In this document: in pieces, positions 7,063 to 14,364 of the stretch
Position numbering within the stretch: position 1 is the stretch's first letter
Layout: the number at the start of each line of letters is the position of its first letter
Assembly (NCBI RefSeq): GCF_003001935.1
Contig: NZ_PVNG01000010.1
Span: 124,001 to 188,000 of the forward strand
Source: Nonomuraea fuscirosea
Lineage (GTDB): Bacteria > Actinomycetota > Actinomycetes > Streptosporangiales > Streptosporangiaceae
Direction of reading: 5' to 3'
DNA: 64,000 nucleotides
Made by a program: the position numbers and the translations under genes
The notes under the pieces: generated by a model
Told to the model about the DNA's origin: nothing
Seen by the model: only the letters and a program-made list of their open reading frames with translations
Database searches by the model: none

Positions 7063-8516
7063 GTGGCGCAGGTGTCGTGGGTGGCGTCGAAGCCCTTGAT
7101 GGCTTCGGTGTCGTCCGTGCGAAGCTGCTTGAGGCCCTTCCAGTCGTCCCCGAGCACCAGGATCAGCCGGCTGGTGACGGCCCCGGGCACCTGGCGCAGC
7201 GCGGCGAGCTGGAGGTCCTTGGTGAGCGTGGGCACGCGGGTCTCGCCGTTGGGGCCGTAGACGATCGTGGTCTTGCGCTGCGGCTTGCGCTGGGTGTCGC
7301 CGATCTTGGCGATGTGGTAGCCGCGCTGCTCCAGGTAGGCCGCGACCTCGGTGGCCAGGCCGGTGCGCCAGGTGCCGTTGCGCAGCTCGATCTGGATCTT
7401 CGAGCGGCTCACCTTCGCCTGGCCGCCCTTGACGCCGTCGACGCTCTGGTCCTTCGCCACGATCTGGAACAGCCGGTGGGACTGCTCCCGCTCCCATTCG
7501 ACCCGGCCCGGCTGGGTGAGCGAGTAGTGCCACGGGGTGGTGATGAAGCGGAGCTTGCTGATGTCGAGGCCCTGGAGGCTGGTCGCGAGGTCCTTCATCA
7601 CGCCGGTGGTCAGGCCGCTGTCGGTGGTGATGGCCTTGGTGCCGGCGTCGAGCAGGGCCAGGAGCTTGGCCGGGTCGGTGAGCGTCTCGCCGCTCATCGC
7701 CTTCTTCACCATCGAGGCGATGAACATCTGCTGCCGCTGGATGCGCCCGATGTCGGAGCCGTCGCCCAGCGAGTAGCGGGCGCGCACGTAGCCGAGCGCC
7801 TGCTCGCCGGTGAGCGTCTGCCGCCCGGCCGGCAGGTGCAGCAGCGCCTTCTTGTCGTTGACCGGCTCGGGCAGGCAGACCTCGACCCCGCCGACCGCGT
7901 TCACGATGCCCTTGAAGCCGGTGAAGTCGACCTTCACGAAGTGGTCGATGCGGATGTGGGTGAGCGACTCGATCGTCTTCCAGGTGCAGGCGATGCCGCC
8001 GGAGTTGAACGACTCGTTGATCATGCCGACATGGGCCTGCTGTCCCGGCAGGCCGCGGACGGCGCGGCAGGCGGGCAACTGGACGACCGAGTCGCGCGGG
8101 AAGCTGATCACCATCGCGTTGTCGCGCCTGGACGACACGTGCATCAGCATGATCGTGTCGGTGCGCTCGCCCGGGACCCGGCCGTATTTCGCGTTCTTGC
8201 CGTCGCGCTGGTCGGAGCCGACGACCAGGATGTTCATCGCCGTACCGGCCACCTTGGGCGGGCGGGTGGCGCCGAGGTCGTCGGCGGTGACGTCCTGCTG
8301 CTTGAGGTTTCCGGTCAGCCGCGCGTAGACGCCCACGGCCGCGCCGGCGACCAGCAGGACGACGGTCACCGTGACCGCGATCACCCAGCGCAGCCACGGC
8401 CGGCGACGCCGTGGCGGCGTGCTCGGCCCGGACGGAGGCGCGTCGACAAGCCCGCTGCTCACGTCACTCCCCACAGAGACGGGGCCGAAGGGCCGCCGCC
8501 CCTGGCCAAGAGCCAC
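7059..8516 (-). CDS. LytR-CpsA-Psr family cell-wall glycopolymer ligase
   Basis: A 485-residue membrane-anchored enzyme that transfers undecaprenyl-linked polymers such as teichoic acids, arabinogalactan or capsule to peptidoglycan. It has a basic N-tail, one transmembrane helix at about 44-64, the LCP domain (MNILVVGSDQRDGKN, ERTDTIMLMHVSSRR, VISFPRDSVVQLP, then YVRARYSLGDGSDIGRIQRQQ with its pyrophosphate-binding arginines) and a C-terminal LytR_C domain (KIQIELRNGTWRTGLATEV). The listed start is a GTG; a second GTG at 8462 preceded by GGGGAGTGAC is an equally credible start, giving 467 residues. It is monocistronic and acts outside the membrane. Confidence 0.9.
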   Translation of the reverse strand: MALGQGRRPFGPVSVGSDVSSGLVDAPPSGPSTPPRRRRPWLRWVIAVTVTVVLLVAGAAVGVYARLTGNLKQQDVTADDLGATRPPKVAGTAMNILVVGSDQRDGKNAKYGRVPGERTDTIMLMHVSSRRDNAMVISFPRDSVVQLPACRAVRGLPGQQAHVGMINESFNSGGIACTWKTIESLTHIRIDHFVKVDFTGFKGIVNAVGGVEVCLPEPVNDKKALLHLPAGRQTLTGEQALGYVRARYSLGDGSDIGRIQRQQMFIASMVKKAMSGETLTDPAKLLALLDAGTKAITTDSGLTTGVMKDLATSLQGLDISKLRFITTPWHYSLTQPGRVEWEREQSHRLFQIVAKDQSVDGVKGGQAKVSRSKIQIELRNGTWRTGLATEVAAYLEQRGYHIAKIGDTQRKPQRKTTIVYGPNGETRVPTLTKDLQLAALRQVPGAVTSRLILVLGDDWKGLKQLRTDDTEAIKGFDATHDTCAT

Positions 8517-8554
8517 GCCGTACTGATCTCGGCCGTTGAACGTGCCTGAGTGTA

Positions 8555-8589
8555 CTCAGTCGGGCGCGCCTTCGTGGCCTCAGTCGGGC
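8555..8589. repeat. duplicated 3' end of the DUF6510 gene (CTCAGTCGGGC x2)
   Basis: The 11-mer CTCAGTCGGGC occurs at 8555-8565 and 8579-8589; the second copy contains the stop codon of the minus-strand DUF6510 gene. The first copy overlaps a CTGAGT/ACTCAG dyad at 8546-8559. Confidence 0.7.
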
Positions 8590-8846
8590 AGGTTGACCCG
8601 CAGGGACACCGTTCCGCGCAGGTCGAGCCAGGCCGCGCCGGGGCCGCGGACCACCCTGAGCACGACCTCCTCGCAGCCCGGGCAGCGGCCCACCAGGCCC
8701 GGATCGGGGCCGTAGACGAGCAGCGAGGCGACGGGGCCCGTCAGGCCGCAGTGGGCGCAGCGGCCCGTCGCGGAGGTCACGTCCACGGCGAAGATCTCGC
8801 CCAGCGGGCCCGCCAGCGCGTTGCCGTCCAGGTGTTCTGCGGTCAT
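8580..8846 (-). CDS. DUF6510-type zinc-ribbon protein of a redox operon
   Basis: An 88-residue protein with two cysteine pairs, CAHCG and CPGC, spaced like a zinc ribbon, followed by a short strand-rich tail ending SLRVNLPD. It matches the small DUF6510 proteins found directly after ferredoxin-reductase and sulfite-oxidase-type genes in actinobacteria. It starts 2 bp after the upstream reductase stop, so the three genes form one operon. A role as assembly factor, zinc protein or electron-transfer partner is unproven; four cysteines could bind Zn or a rubredoxin-like Fe. The extended frame reaches further upstream, but the ATG at 8846 fits the operon and the family length. Confidence 0.75.
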   Translation of the reverse strand: MTAEHLDGNALAGPLGEIFAVDVTSATGRCAHCGLTGPVASLLVYGPDPGLVGRCPGCEEVVLRVVRGPGAAWLDLRGTVSLRVNLPD

Positions 8847-8848
8847 CG

Positions 8849-9574
8849 TCAGCCTCCGGTGGGACCGAAACGTTCGGTTCTGATGCGTTCGGGTGCGTGC
8901 CCGAGCGCCAGCAGCAGGTCGGCCGCCGCCTCCACGAAGCCGGTCGGCCCGCACACGTAGCAGTCGGCCTCGAACGAGGCCGGCCAGCCGCCCTCGGCCA
9001 GGTCCTCCAGCATGAGGCGGCGGGCCGGGCGGGACACCCCCTCCGGCGCGGAACGGGTGTAGAGGTAGGTGACGTCGAGCCCCGGGTCGGGGCGGCGCAA
9101 CTCCTCGGCGTAGTAGCGGCGGGCGGGGTCGCGCAGCGAGTACAGCAGCCGGAAGGGCACCCGGCCGCCCGCCAGCCGGCGGGCCCTGATCATCGCCATC
9201 AGCGGCACGATGCCCGACCCGCCGCCGACCAGCAGCACCGGCGCCGTGCTCTCCTGCCGCCAGACGAACCAGCCGCCCACCGGGCCGCGGATCTCCAGCC
9301 GGTCGCCGGCCTGCATCACCTCGGTCAGGTAGGGGGACACCTCGCCGTCGGGCACGTTCTCCACGGTCAGCTCGACCAGGTCACCGTCCGTCGGGTTGGC
9401 CACCGAGTAGCTGCGCTGCGCCGTGTAGCCGTCGTCGGCGGTCAGCCGTACGTCGACGTGCTGGCCCGGCAGGTGTCCCGGCCAGCCGGGCACCCGGAAG
9501 CGCAGCGTGCGCGCGCTCTCGGTCTCGGCGACGCAGGAGATCAGCTCGGCCGGCCGCCAGACCAGACGGCGCAC
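8849..9574 (-). CDS. ferredoxin-NADP reductase-like flavoprotein
   Basis: A 241-residue FAD/NAD(P) oxidoreductase of the ferredoxin-reductase superfamily without the C-terminal 2Fe-2S domain. RSYSVANP near residue 54 is the FAD-binding RxYS motif, GGGSGIVPLMAMIRAR is the pyridine nucleotide loop and CYVCGPTGFVE is the C-terminal CGP signature. It lies 1 bp after the molybdopterin oxidoreductase gene and 2 bp before the zinc-ribbon gene. The context suggests it passes NAD(P)H electrons to or from the molybdenum enzyme encoded next to it. Confidence 0.88.
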   Translation of the reverse strand: MRRLVWRPAELISCVAETESARTLRFRVPGWPGHLPGQHVDVRLTADDGYTAQRSYSVANPTDGDLVELTVENVPDGEVSPYLTEVMQAGDRLEIRGPVGGWFVWRQESTAPVLLVGGGSGIVPLMAMIRARRLAGGRVPFRLLYSLRDPARRYYAEELRRPDPGLDVTYLYTRSAPEGVSRPARRLMLEDLAEGGWPASFEADCYVCGPTGFVEAAADLLLALGHAPERIRTERFGPTGG

Positions 9575-9575
9575 C

Positions 9576-10175
9576 CTAGTCGCCCTCGTAGCGCTGCTCG
9601 CGCCACGGGTCGCCGTAGTTGTTGTAGCCGGCCGTCTCCCAGAAGCCCGGATAGTCCTCGTTGAGCAGGCGGATGCCGCGGACCCACTTGGCCGACTTCC
9701 AGAAGTACAGGTGCGGCACGATCAGCCGGGCGGGGCCGCCGTGACGGGGCTCCAGCTCCTCGCCGTCGAAGCGGTGCGCGATCCACGCCTGGCCGTCGAG
9801 CAGGTCCTCCAGCGGCAGGTTCGTGGTGTAGCCGCCGTAGGAGTAGATCAGCGCGTAGTCGGCGGCGGTCTCCACGTCCTCCAGGAGCACGTCCAGGGAG
9901 ACGCCCTGCCAGGTGGTGTCGAGCTTCGTCCACTTGGTGACGCAGTGGATGTCCACCGTGGGCGTCTCCTGCGGCAGCGCCAGGAACTCCGCCCACGACC
10001 ACCGGTGAGTCTGGCCCGCCTCGGTGTCGACGGCGAACTCCCACCGGTCGAGCGGCACCCGGGGCGTCGGCCCCGCCGACAGCACGGGGAAGTCGTCCAC
10101 CAGGTACTGGCCGGGCGGCAGCCGGTCGCCCGCGTCTCTGCGCCTGCCCTGAAAACCGCGCGAAATGATGCCCAC
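9576..10175 (-). CDS. sulfite oxidase-fold molybdopterin oxidoreductase
   Basis: A compact, about 200-residue SUOX-fold protein consisting of little more than the molybdopterin-binding domain. DIHCVTKWTKLDTTWQGV supplies the cysteine that coordinates Mo, and RHGGPARLIVPHLYFWKSAKWVRGI is the conserved cofactor-binding stretch of this family. A GTG start at 10175 is chosen because AGGAGG precedes it by 4 bp; the frame extends 6 codons further to an ATG. No Tat signal or heme domain is present, so it appears cytoplasmic, unlike YedY. It is first gene of a three-gene operon with the reductase and the zinc-ribbon protein. Substrate unknown (sulfite, methionine sulfoxide or N-oxides are possible). 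Confidence 0.88.
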   Translation of the reverse strand: MGIISRGFQGRRRDAGDRLPPGQYLVDDFPVLSAGPTPRVPLDRWEFAVDTEAGQTHRWSWAEFLALPQETPTVDIHCVTKWTKLDTTWQGVSLDVLLEDVETAADYALIYSYGGYTTNLPLEDLLDGQAWIAHRFDGEELEPRHGGPARLIVPHLYFWKSAKWVRGIRLLNEDYPGFWETAGYNNYGDPWREQRYEGD

Positions 10176-10218
10176 GTCGCCTCCTGAGCCCATTCCATCA
10201 CGAGGCGCTCCAAAGGGC

Positions 10219-10881
10219 TCAGCGACCCGCCCGGGGAACGACCAGTCCCGACTCGTAGGCGAAGACCACGAGCTGGGCCCGGTCGCGGGCGTGCAGCTTC
10301 GTCATCGCCCTGCTGACGTGGGTCTTGGCGGTGGTCGGGCTGATCACCATGTGCGCCGCGATCTCGTCGTTGGACAGGCCCCTGGCCACCAGGGCGGTCA
10401 CCTCGCGCTCGCGGTTGGTCAGCACGTCCAGGCCGTGGTGGTCCGGCTCGGGGCGGCGCGCGACGAACTCGCCGATCAGCCGGCGGGTGATCGAGGGCGA
10501 CAGCAGGGCGTCGCCGCGGGCCGCCACCCTGACGCCCTGCAGCAGGTCCACCGGCTCGGTGTCCTTGACCAGGAAGCCGCCCGCGCCCGCCCTGAGCGCG
10601 TCGAAGACGTACTCGTCGAGGCCGTAGTTGGTCAGGATCACCACGTGCACGCCGCTCAGCCGCTCGTCGCCGGCAATCCGGCGGGTGGCCTCGATGCCGT
10701 CCAGCACCGGCATCTGCACGTCGACGAGCGCCACGTCGGGGAGGTGGGCGAGGGCGAGCGCGACGGCCTGCTCGCCGTTCGCGGCCTCGGCCACCACCTC
10801 GATGTCGTCCTCGGCCTCCAGCAGGGCGCGGAAACCGCCCCGGATGAGCGCCTGGTCGTCCGCGAGGAGCACACGGATCAC
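10219..10881 (-). CDS. NarL/FixJ family response regulator
   Basis: A 220-residue response regulator. The receiver domain has acidic D8-D9, phospho-acceptor D54 in VALVDVQMP, T84 in ILTN and K106 in LVKD. The C-terminal LuxR-type helix-turn-helix begins LTNREREVTALVARGLSNDEIA. Its start overlaps the end of the histidine kinase gene by 4 bp, so the pair is translationally coupled and co-produced. Targets are not evident; the adjacent Mo-oxidoreductase operon lies downstream on the same strand and could be co-regulated. Confidence 0.95.
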   Translation of the reverse strand: MIRVLLADDQALIRGGFRALLEAEDDIEVVAEAANGEQAVALALAHLPDVALVDVQMPVLDGIEATRRIAGDERLSGVHVVILTNYGLDEYVFDALRAGAGGFLVKDTEPVDLLQGVRVAARGDALLSPSITRRLIGEFVARRPEPDHHGLDVLTNREREVTALVARGLSNDEIAAHMVISPTTAKTHVSRAMTKLHARDRAQLVVFAYESGLVVPRAGR

Positions 10882-12164
10882 GACGCGTCCCCCAGCGGAA
10901 GCTCCGCACGCACGGTGAAGCCGCCCTCGGCGCGGGGCTCGGCCCGCAGCCGGCCGCCGAGCGCCGTGACGCGCTCGCGCATGCCGACCAGGCCCACGCC
11001 CGGCACAGGCGGCGCGTCGCTGCTGGCCCCGCCGTCGTCCTCCACCTGCACGACCAGCTCCGTCCCTCCGTAGTCGATGCGCACCGAGGCGGCGGCGCCG
11101 CCCGCGTGCCTGGAGACGTTGGTGAGCGCCTCCTGGACGATCCGGTACGCGGCCCGGTCGACCTCCGCGGGCAGCGGCCTGCGCTCGCCCGAGACCGTCA
11201 CCGTCGCGGGCAGGCCGGTCGAACGGGCCCGGTCCACCAGGTCGTCCAGCCGGTCGAGCCCGCTCGGCTCGGCCCTGACCGGCTCCGCGTCCTCATGCCC
11301 GGCCGCACGCCCGTCCTCATGCCGGGCCGCGTGCGGTTTCTCGCGCGGGCCCCCGTCCTGGCCGTCGTCCGGGCCGCCCGTCGGACTGCCGCCTGGGCCG
11401 TCGTCCTGGTCCCGCTCCTGTGCGGCGTCGTCGCGCAGCACCTCCAGCGTGGCGCGCAGTTCGCGCATGGCGTCGCCGCTGGCCTCCTGGATGGCGAGCA
11501 GCGCCGCGGGCACCTCGTCGCCGCGCTTGCGCGCCAGGTGCACCGCCACCCCGGCCTGCACCTTGATCACGGAGATGCTGTGGGTGAGCGAGTCGTGCAG
11601 CTCCCTGGCGATGCGCAGGCGCTCCTCGCCGGCCCGCCGCCGGGCCATCTCCTCGCGGGTCCGCTCGGCCTCGGCGGCGCGCTGCTCGGCCTGCTCCAGG
11701 TACGCCTGCCGGTGCCGGGTCACCGTGCCCGCCACCCCGGCGGCCAGGAACCAGCCCAGCAGCAGCACCGTCTGCTGGACGATCGGCTGGGGGTCCTGCC
11801 CGGACGGCACGCCGGCCAGGTTCGCCGCCAGGGCCACCCCCAGGAAGAGCGTGCCGGCCAGCGCGGCCGGCACCCGGTGCCCCGCGCGTACCGCGCCGAA
11901 GACCGCCACCATCACCGGGAAGGCGGCCTGCGGGCCCGGCTGCGCGTGCGCCGCGTAGACGATCATGCCGAGGGTGCTGACCAGCAGCGGAAACAGCGGC
12001 GCCCGCCGCCAGGCGACGAGGGCGGCCGAGGCGACCAGCACGGCGGCGAGGTCGAGGGCGCCCGCGCCCGGGTTGGTCAGCACGGTGGCCGACTGCAGCA
12101 CGGCCACCACGACGGCCAGCGCGCCGTCCACGGCGACCGGCCGCCACGCGTGCACAGAGCTCAT
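10878..12164 (-). CDS. NarL-type sensor histidine kinase
   Basis: A 428-residue membrane histidine kinase of the HisKA_3 class. Five or six predicted transmembrane segments fill residues about 10-145, with almost no extracellular domain. They are followed by a coiled coil rich in Glu/Arg and the H-box RIARELHDSLTHSI, with H190 as phospho-acceptor. The C-terminal HATPase has an N-box (EALTNVSRHA) and a G-box (GVGLVGMRERV). An unusual Gly/Asp/Glu/Arg-rich spacer of about 55 residues separates the dimerisation helices from the ATPase domain. The ATG at 12164 is chosen since the upstream extension is not membrane-like. Confidence 0.92.
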   Translation of the reverse strand: MSSVHAWRPVAVDGALAVVVAVLQSATVLTNPGAGALDLAAVLVASAALVAWRRAPLFPLLVSTLGMIVYAAHAQPGPQAAFPVMVAVFGAVRAGHRVPAALAGTLFLGVALAANLAGVPSGQDPQPIVQQTVLLLGWFLAAGVAGTVTRHRQAYLEQAEQRAAEAERTREEMARRRAGEERLRIARELHDSLTHSISVIKVQAGVAVHLARKRGDEVPAALLAIQEASGDAMRELRATLEVLRDDAAQERDQDDGPGGSPTGGPDDGQDGGPREKPHAARHEDGRAAGHEDAEPVRAEPSGLDRLDDLVDRARSTGLPATVTVSGERRPLPAEVDRAAYRIVQEALTNVSRHAGGAAASVRIDYGGTELVVQVEDDGGASSDAPPVPGVGLVGMRERVTALGGRLRAEPRAEGGFTVRAELPLGDAS

Positions 12165-12206
12165 CACTGCAGAGTAGAACGACTTCCTGGCAGGCTCATC
12201 GGCGCG

Positions 12207-12285
12207 GGGAAGTGCTTCGGGGCTACTCCCGGGGAAGTATCCGCTCCGGTTCGCGGCCGCCGGCGGTAGCCCGGGAAGTCTTCCC
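12207..12285. promoter_or_regulatory. three GGGAAGT elements in a divergent promoter region
   Basis: GGGAAGT occurs at 12207-12213, 12232-12238 and 12273-12279. The last is part of a palindrome GGGAAG-T-CTTCCC at 12273-12285. They lie between the divergent histidine kinase and AhpD-like genes. They may be sites for the NarL-type regulator or another factor; this is inferred from repetition and location only. Confidence 0.4.
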
Positions 12286-12354
12286 ACGGCCGATGACCGG
12301 CGGCGGGTCCGCGCAGGACGATTCGGCCATGGACACGATCCGTCGCGGGAGCCG

Positions 12355-13413
12355 ATGATGGCCGGCTCCTTCCGTTACGTCACCCCGGTCCCGGCCAGAG
12401 CCGCCACCGGCCGGACCGCACAGGTGTACGCCCAGCTCGCCGAGGACTTCGGCATGGCGCGCATGGCGGTGTTCCTGACCCTGTCGCCCGCCGAGGAGGT
12501 GCTGGCCGCGACCTGGGTCACGCTGCGCGAGTCGCTGCTGGCCGGGGCGGCGCCCAGGACCGGCAAGGAGGTCGTGGCGCTGGGCGTCTCGCTGGCCAAC
12601 CAGTGCACGTTCTGCGTGGCCGCGCACACGACGCTGCTGCACGCCACCGGTGACCACCGGCTCGGCGAGAGCATCGCCCGTGGCGAGGTGCCCGCGGATC
12701 CCGGGCACGCCGCGCTGCTGGCCTGGGCCAGGTCGCCCGGGGCGGCGCGGCCGTATCCGGACGCGCTCGCGCCGGAGTACGTCGGGACCGCGCTCAGCTT
12801 CCACTTCATCAACAGGATCGCCTCGGCGTTGCTCACCGAGAACCTCATGCCCGCCAATCTGCAGAAGTTCCGCCTGGTCAGGAGTGTGGGCGGGCGGGCG
12901 ATGGCGGGACCGGTGCGCAGGCAGGCGGCCCCGGGGGCGGGCCTGCCGCTGATCGCCGGGCTGCCCGCCCGTGCCGAGCCCGGCTGGGCGGACGGGGCTC
13001 CGGCCGGGACCGCGTACGCCACGCTCAAGGCCGTCACCGAGGCCGGGGGCGACCTGCTCAGCGGCCCCGCGCGGGCGGCCGTGACCCGGGCGGTCGCGGT
13101 CTGGGACGGCGCGCATCCGCCGATGGGCACCGCCTGGCTGGACGAGCCGCTGGCCGGTCTGCCCGCCGGCGACCGCGCGGGGGCGCGGCTGGTCCTGCTC
13201 ACCGCGTTCGCGCCGTACCGGGTGACGGACGCCGACGTGGCCGCCTGGCGCGGCTCCGCCCGTACGGACGAGGACCTGGTACGGCTGTGCGCCTACGGCG
13301 CGATCCTGGCCACCGCGCACGTGGAGGCCCGCATCACGGCCGCCGGAGGCGGGGTCGTCCGGAGCGGGGCGGGTGCCGTACCGGCTGAGACGACTCAGGG
13401 AGAGCGATCATGA
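12355..13413 (+). CDS. carboxymuconolactone decarboxylase/AhpD-fold protein
   Basis: A 352-residue protein with an AhpD-like core. QCTFCVAAHT at 83-92 supplies the C84-x-x-C87 pair and the nearby H91 of the peroxidase active site, preceded by the helix KEVVALGVSLAN. This suggests a thiol-dependent peroxidase or alkylhydroperoxide function in the cytosol. It is about twice the usual AhpD length; the C-terminal half (from about 190) contains a second helical repeat without cysteines, so it may be an internally duplicated, one-active-site form. Its stop overlaps the start of the next membrane-protein gene (ATGA). Confidence 0.75.
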   Translation: MMAGSFRYVTPVPARAATGRTAQVYAQLAEDFGMARMAVFLTLSPAEEVLAATWVTLRESLLAGAAPRTGKEVVALGVSLANQCTFCVAAHTTLLHATGDHRLGESIARGEVPADPGHAALLAWARSPGAARPYPDALAPEYVGTALSFHFINRIASALLTENLMPANLQKFRLVRSVGGRAMAGPVRRQAAPGAGLPLIAGLPARAEPGWADGAPAGTAYATLKAVTEAGGDLLSGPARAAVTRAVAVWDGAHPPMGTAWLDEPLAGLPAGDRAGARLVLLTAFAPYRVTDADVAAWRGSARTDEDLVRLCAYGAILATAHVEARITAAGGGVVRSGAGAVPAETTQGERS

Positions 13414-13853
13414 CCGCGCACCACACCCTCGCCGGCCCGCCCGCCACCGCCCCCTGGCCGATGCAGGCGCTCAAGGCGGTGGCCGTCCTGCACGTCGTCG
13501 CGCTGCTGTTCCAGGCGGTGACGGCGGGCATGCTGCTCTCCTCGCCCGGCGGCCGGGCGCTGCACCTGAACTCGGGCATCGCCCTGGGCGTCATCGGGCT
13601 CGCCCACCTGGTCGCCGCGATCCTGGTCTGGCGGCCCGGCGGCGGCTCCGCCAGGTTCGTCGGGCCGGCCGCGGCGCTGCTGCTGCTCACGGCCGTGGCG
13701 GCGGTCCTGGGCCTGGCGCACGTGACGGTGCCGCACGTGCCGCTCGGTGTGGGGATGTTCGGCGGCGGGGTCGTCCAGCTCTTACGGGTGCTGGCGGCGG
13801 ATGGACAGGGGGACGGTCAGGCGGGCAGGCGGTCGGAGCGGGGCCAGACGTAG
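13410..13853 (+). CDS. four-helix membrane protein, unknown function
   Basis: I do not recognise a named family. The 147-residue product has four hydrophobic segments at about 20-42, 53-72, 80-98 and 107-125, and a hydrophilic Gly/Gln/Arg-rich tail. It is translationally coupled to the AhpD-like gene through a 4-bp overlap, so the two probably work together, for instance in membrane redox stress. Its 3' end overlaps the facing endonuclease V-like gene by 37 bp. Confidence 0.7.
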   Translation: MTAHHTLAGPPATAPWPMQALKAVAVLHVVALLFQAVTAGMLLSSPGGRALHLNSGIALGVIGLAHLVAAILVWRPGGGSARFVGPAAALLLLTAVAAVLGLAHVTVPHVPLGVGMFGGGVVQLLRVLAADGQGDGQAGRRSERGQT

Positions 13854-14290
13854 TCCAGGTCGTCGGGGTCACCGTCGCCGAAGACCGGCCGGTAGAAGCC
13901 GGGGTCCTTGCGCAGGAGCGCCGAGCGGTGGCTGAGGTGCAGTTTCTCGTCGCCGAGCCAGGGCGGCAGCTCCCCGGCCGCCGCCAGCTCGGCCTGCGCG
14001 CGGATGACGGGCGTGCCGCGCAGCCGGGTCACCTCGGTCGTCATGGTGTCCGCGCAGGTGTCGGCGCGGCCGAGCGAGCACCAGTGGCGGCACATCTCCA
14101 GCCCGTAGCGGACGAGCGCCTCCTCGTAGCCGGCCCACATCTTCACGACGGGGTGGTGCCGCCAGCCGTACCCGGGGACGGTGAGGGCGCGCAGGACCTG
14201 CAACGTCTCGACGCGCTGCTTGCCCAGCCGCAGCGGGTCGAGCACCGCCGCCGAAGCGGCGAAATCCGGATATGGCAGGAATGTTTGCAT
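13817..14290 (-). CDS. MSMEG_6728-type pyrimidine dimer DNA glycosylase/endonuclease V-like protein
   Basis: A 157-residue protein beginning MQTFLPYPDFAASAAVLDPLRLGKQRVET, the pattern of the MSMEG_6728 / pyrimidine-dimer DNA glycosylase family (fold of T4 endonuclease V). Conserved family blocks are the N-terminal LGKQRVE, the HHPVVKMW segment at about 45-52 and HLSHRSALLRKDP near the C-terminus. A role in UV-damage repair is inherited from the family name and is not proven for actinobacterial members. Monocistronic. Confidence 0.8.
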   Translation of the reverse strand: MQTFLPYPDFAASAAVLDPLRLGKQRVETLQVLRALTVPGYGWRHHPVVKMWAGYEEALVRYGLEMCRHWCSLGRADTCADTMTTEVTRLRGTPVIRAQAELAAAGELPPWLGDEKLHLSHRSALLRKDPGFYRPVFGDGDPDDLDYVWPRSDRLPA

Positions 14291-14364
14291 CGTTACCCTC
14301 GCTGACGTGCTCTTTCTCGCGGATGGTATAGACCGCCGCCCGGGGAGCGCTCACAATCGGGCCC

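Noticed and set aside
12223..13320. Open frame of 365 codons antisense to the AhpD-like gene
   Set aside because: Low-complexity Arg/Gly-rich product, no ribosome binding site and fully covered by the gene with the CxxC motif.
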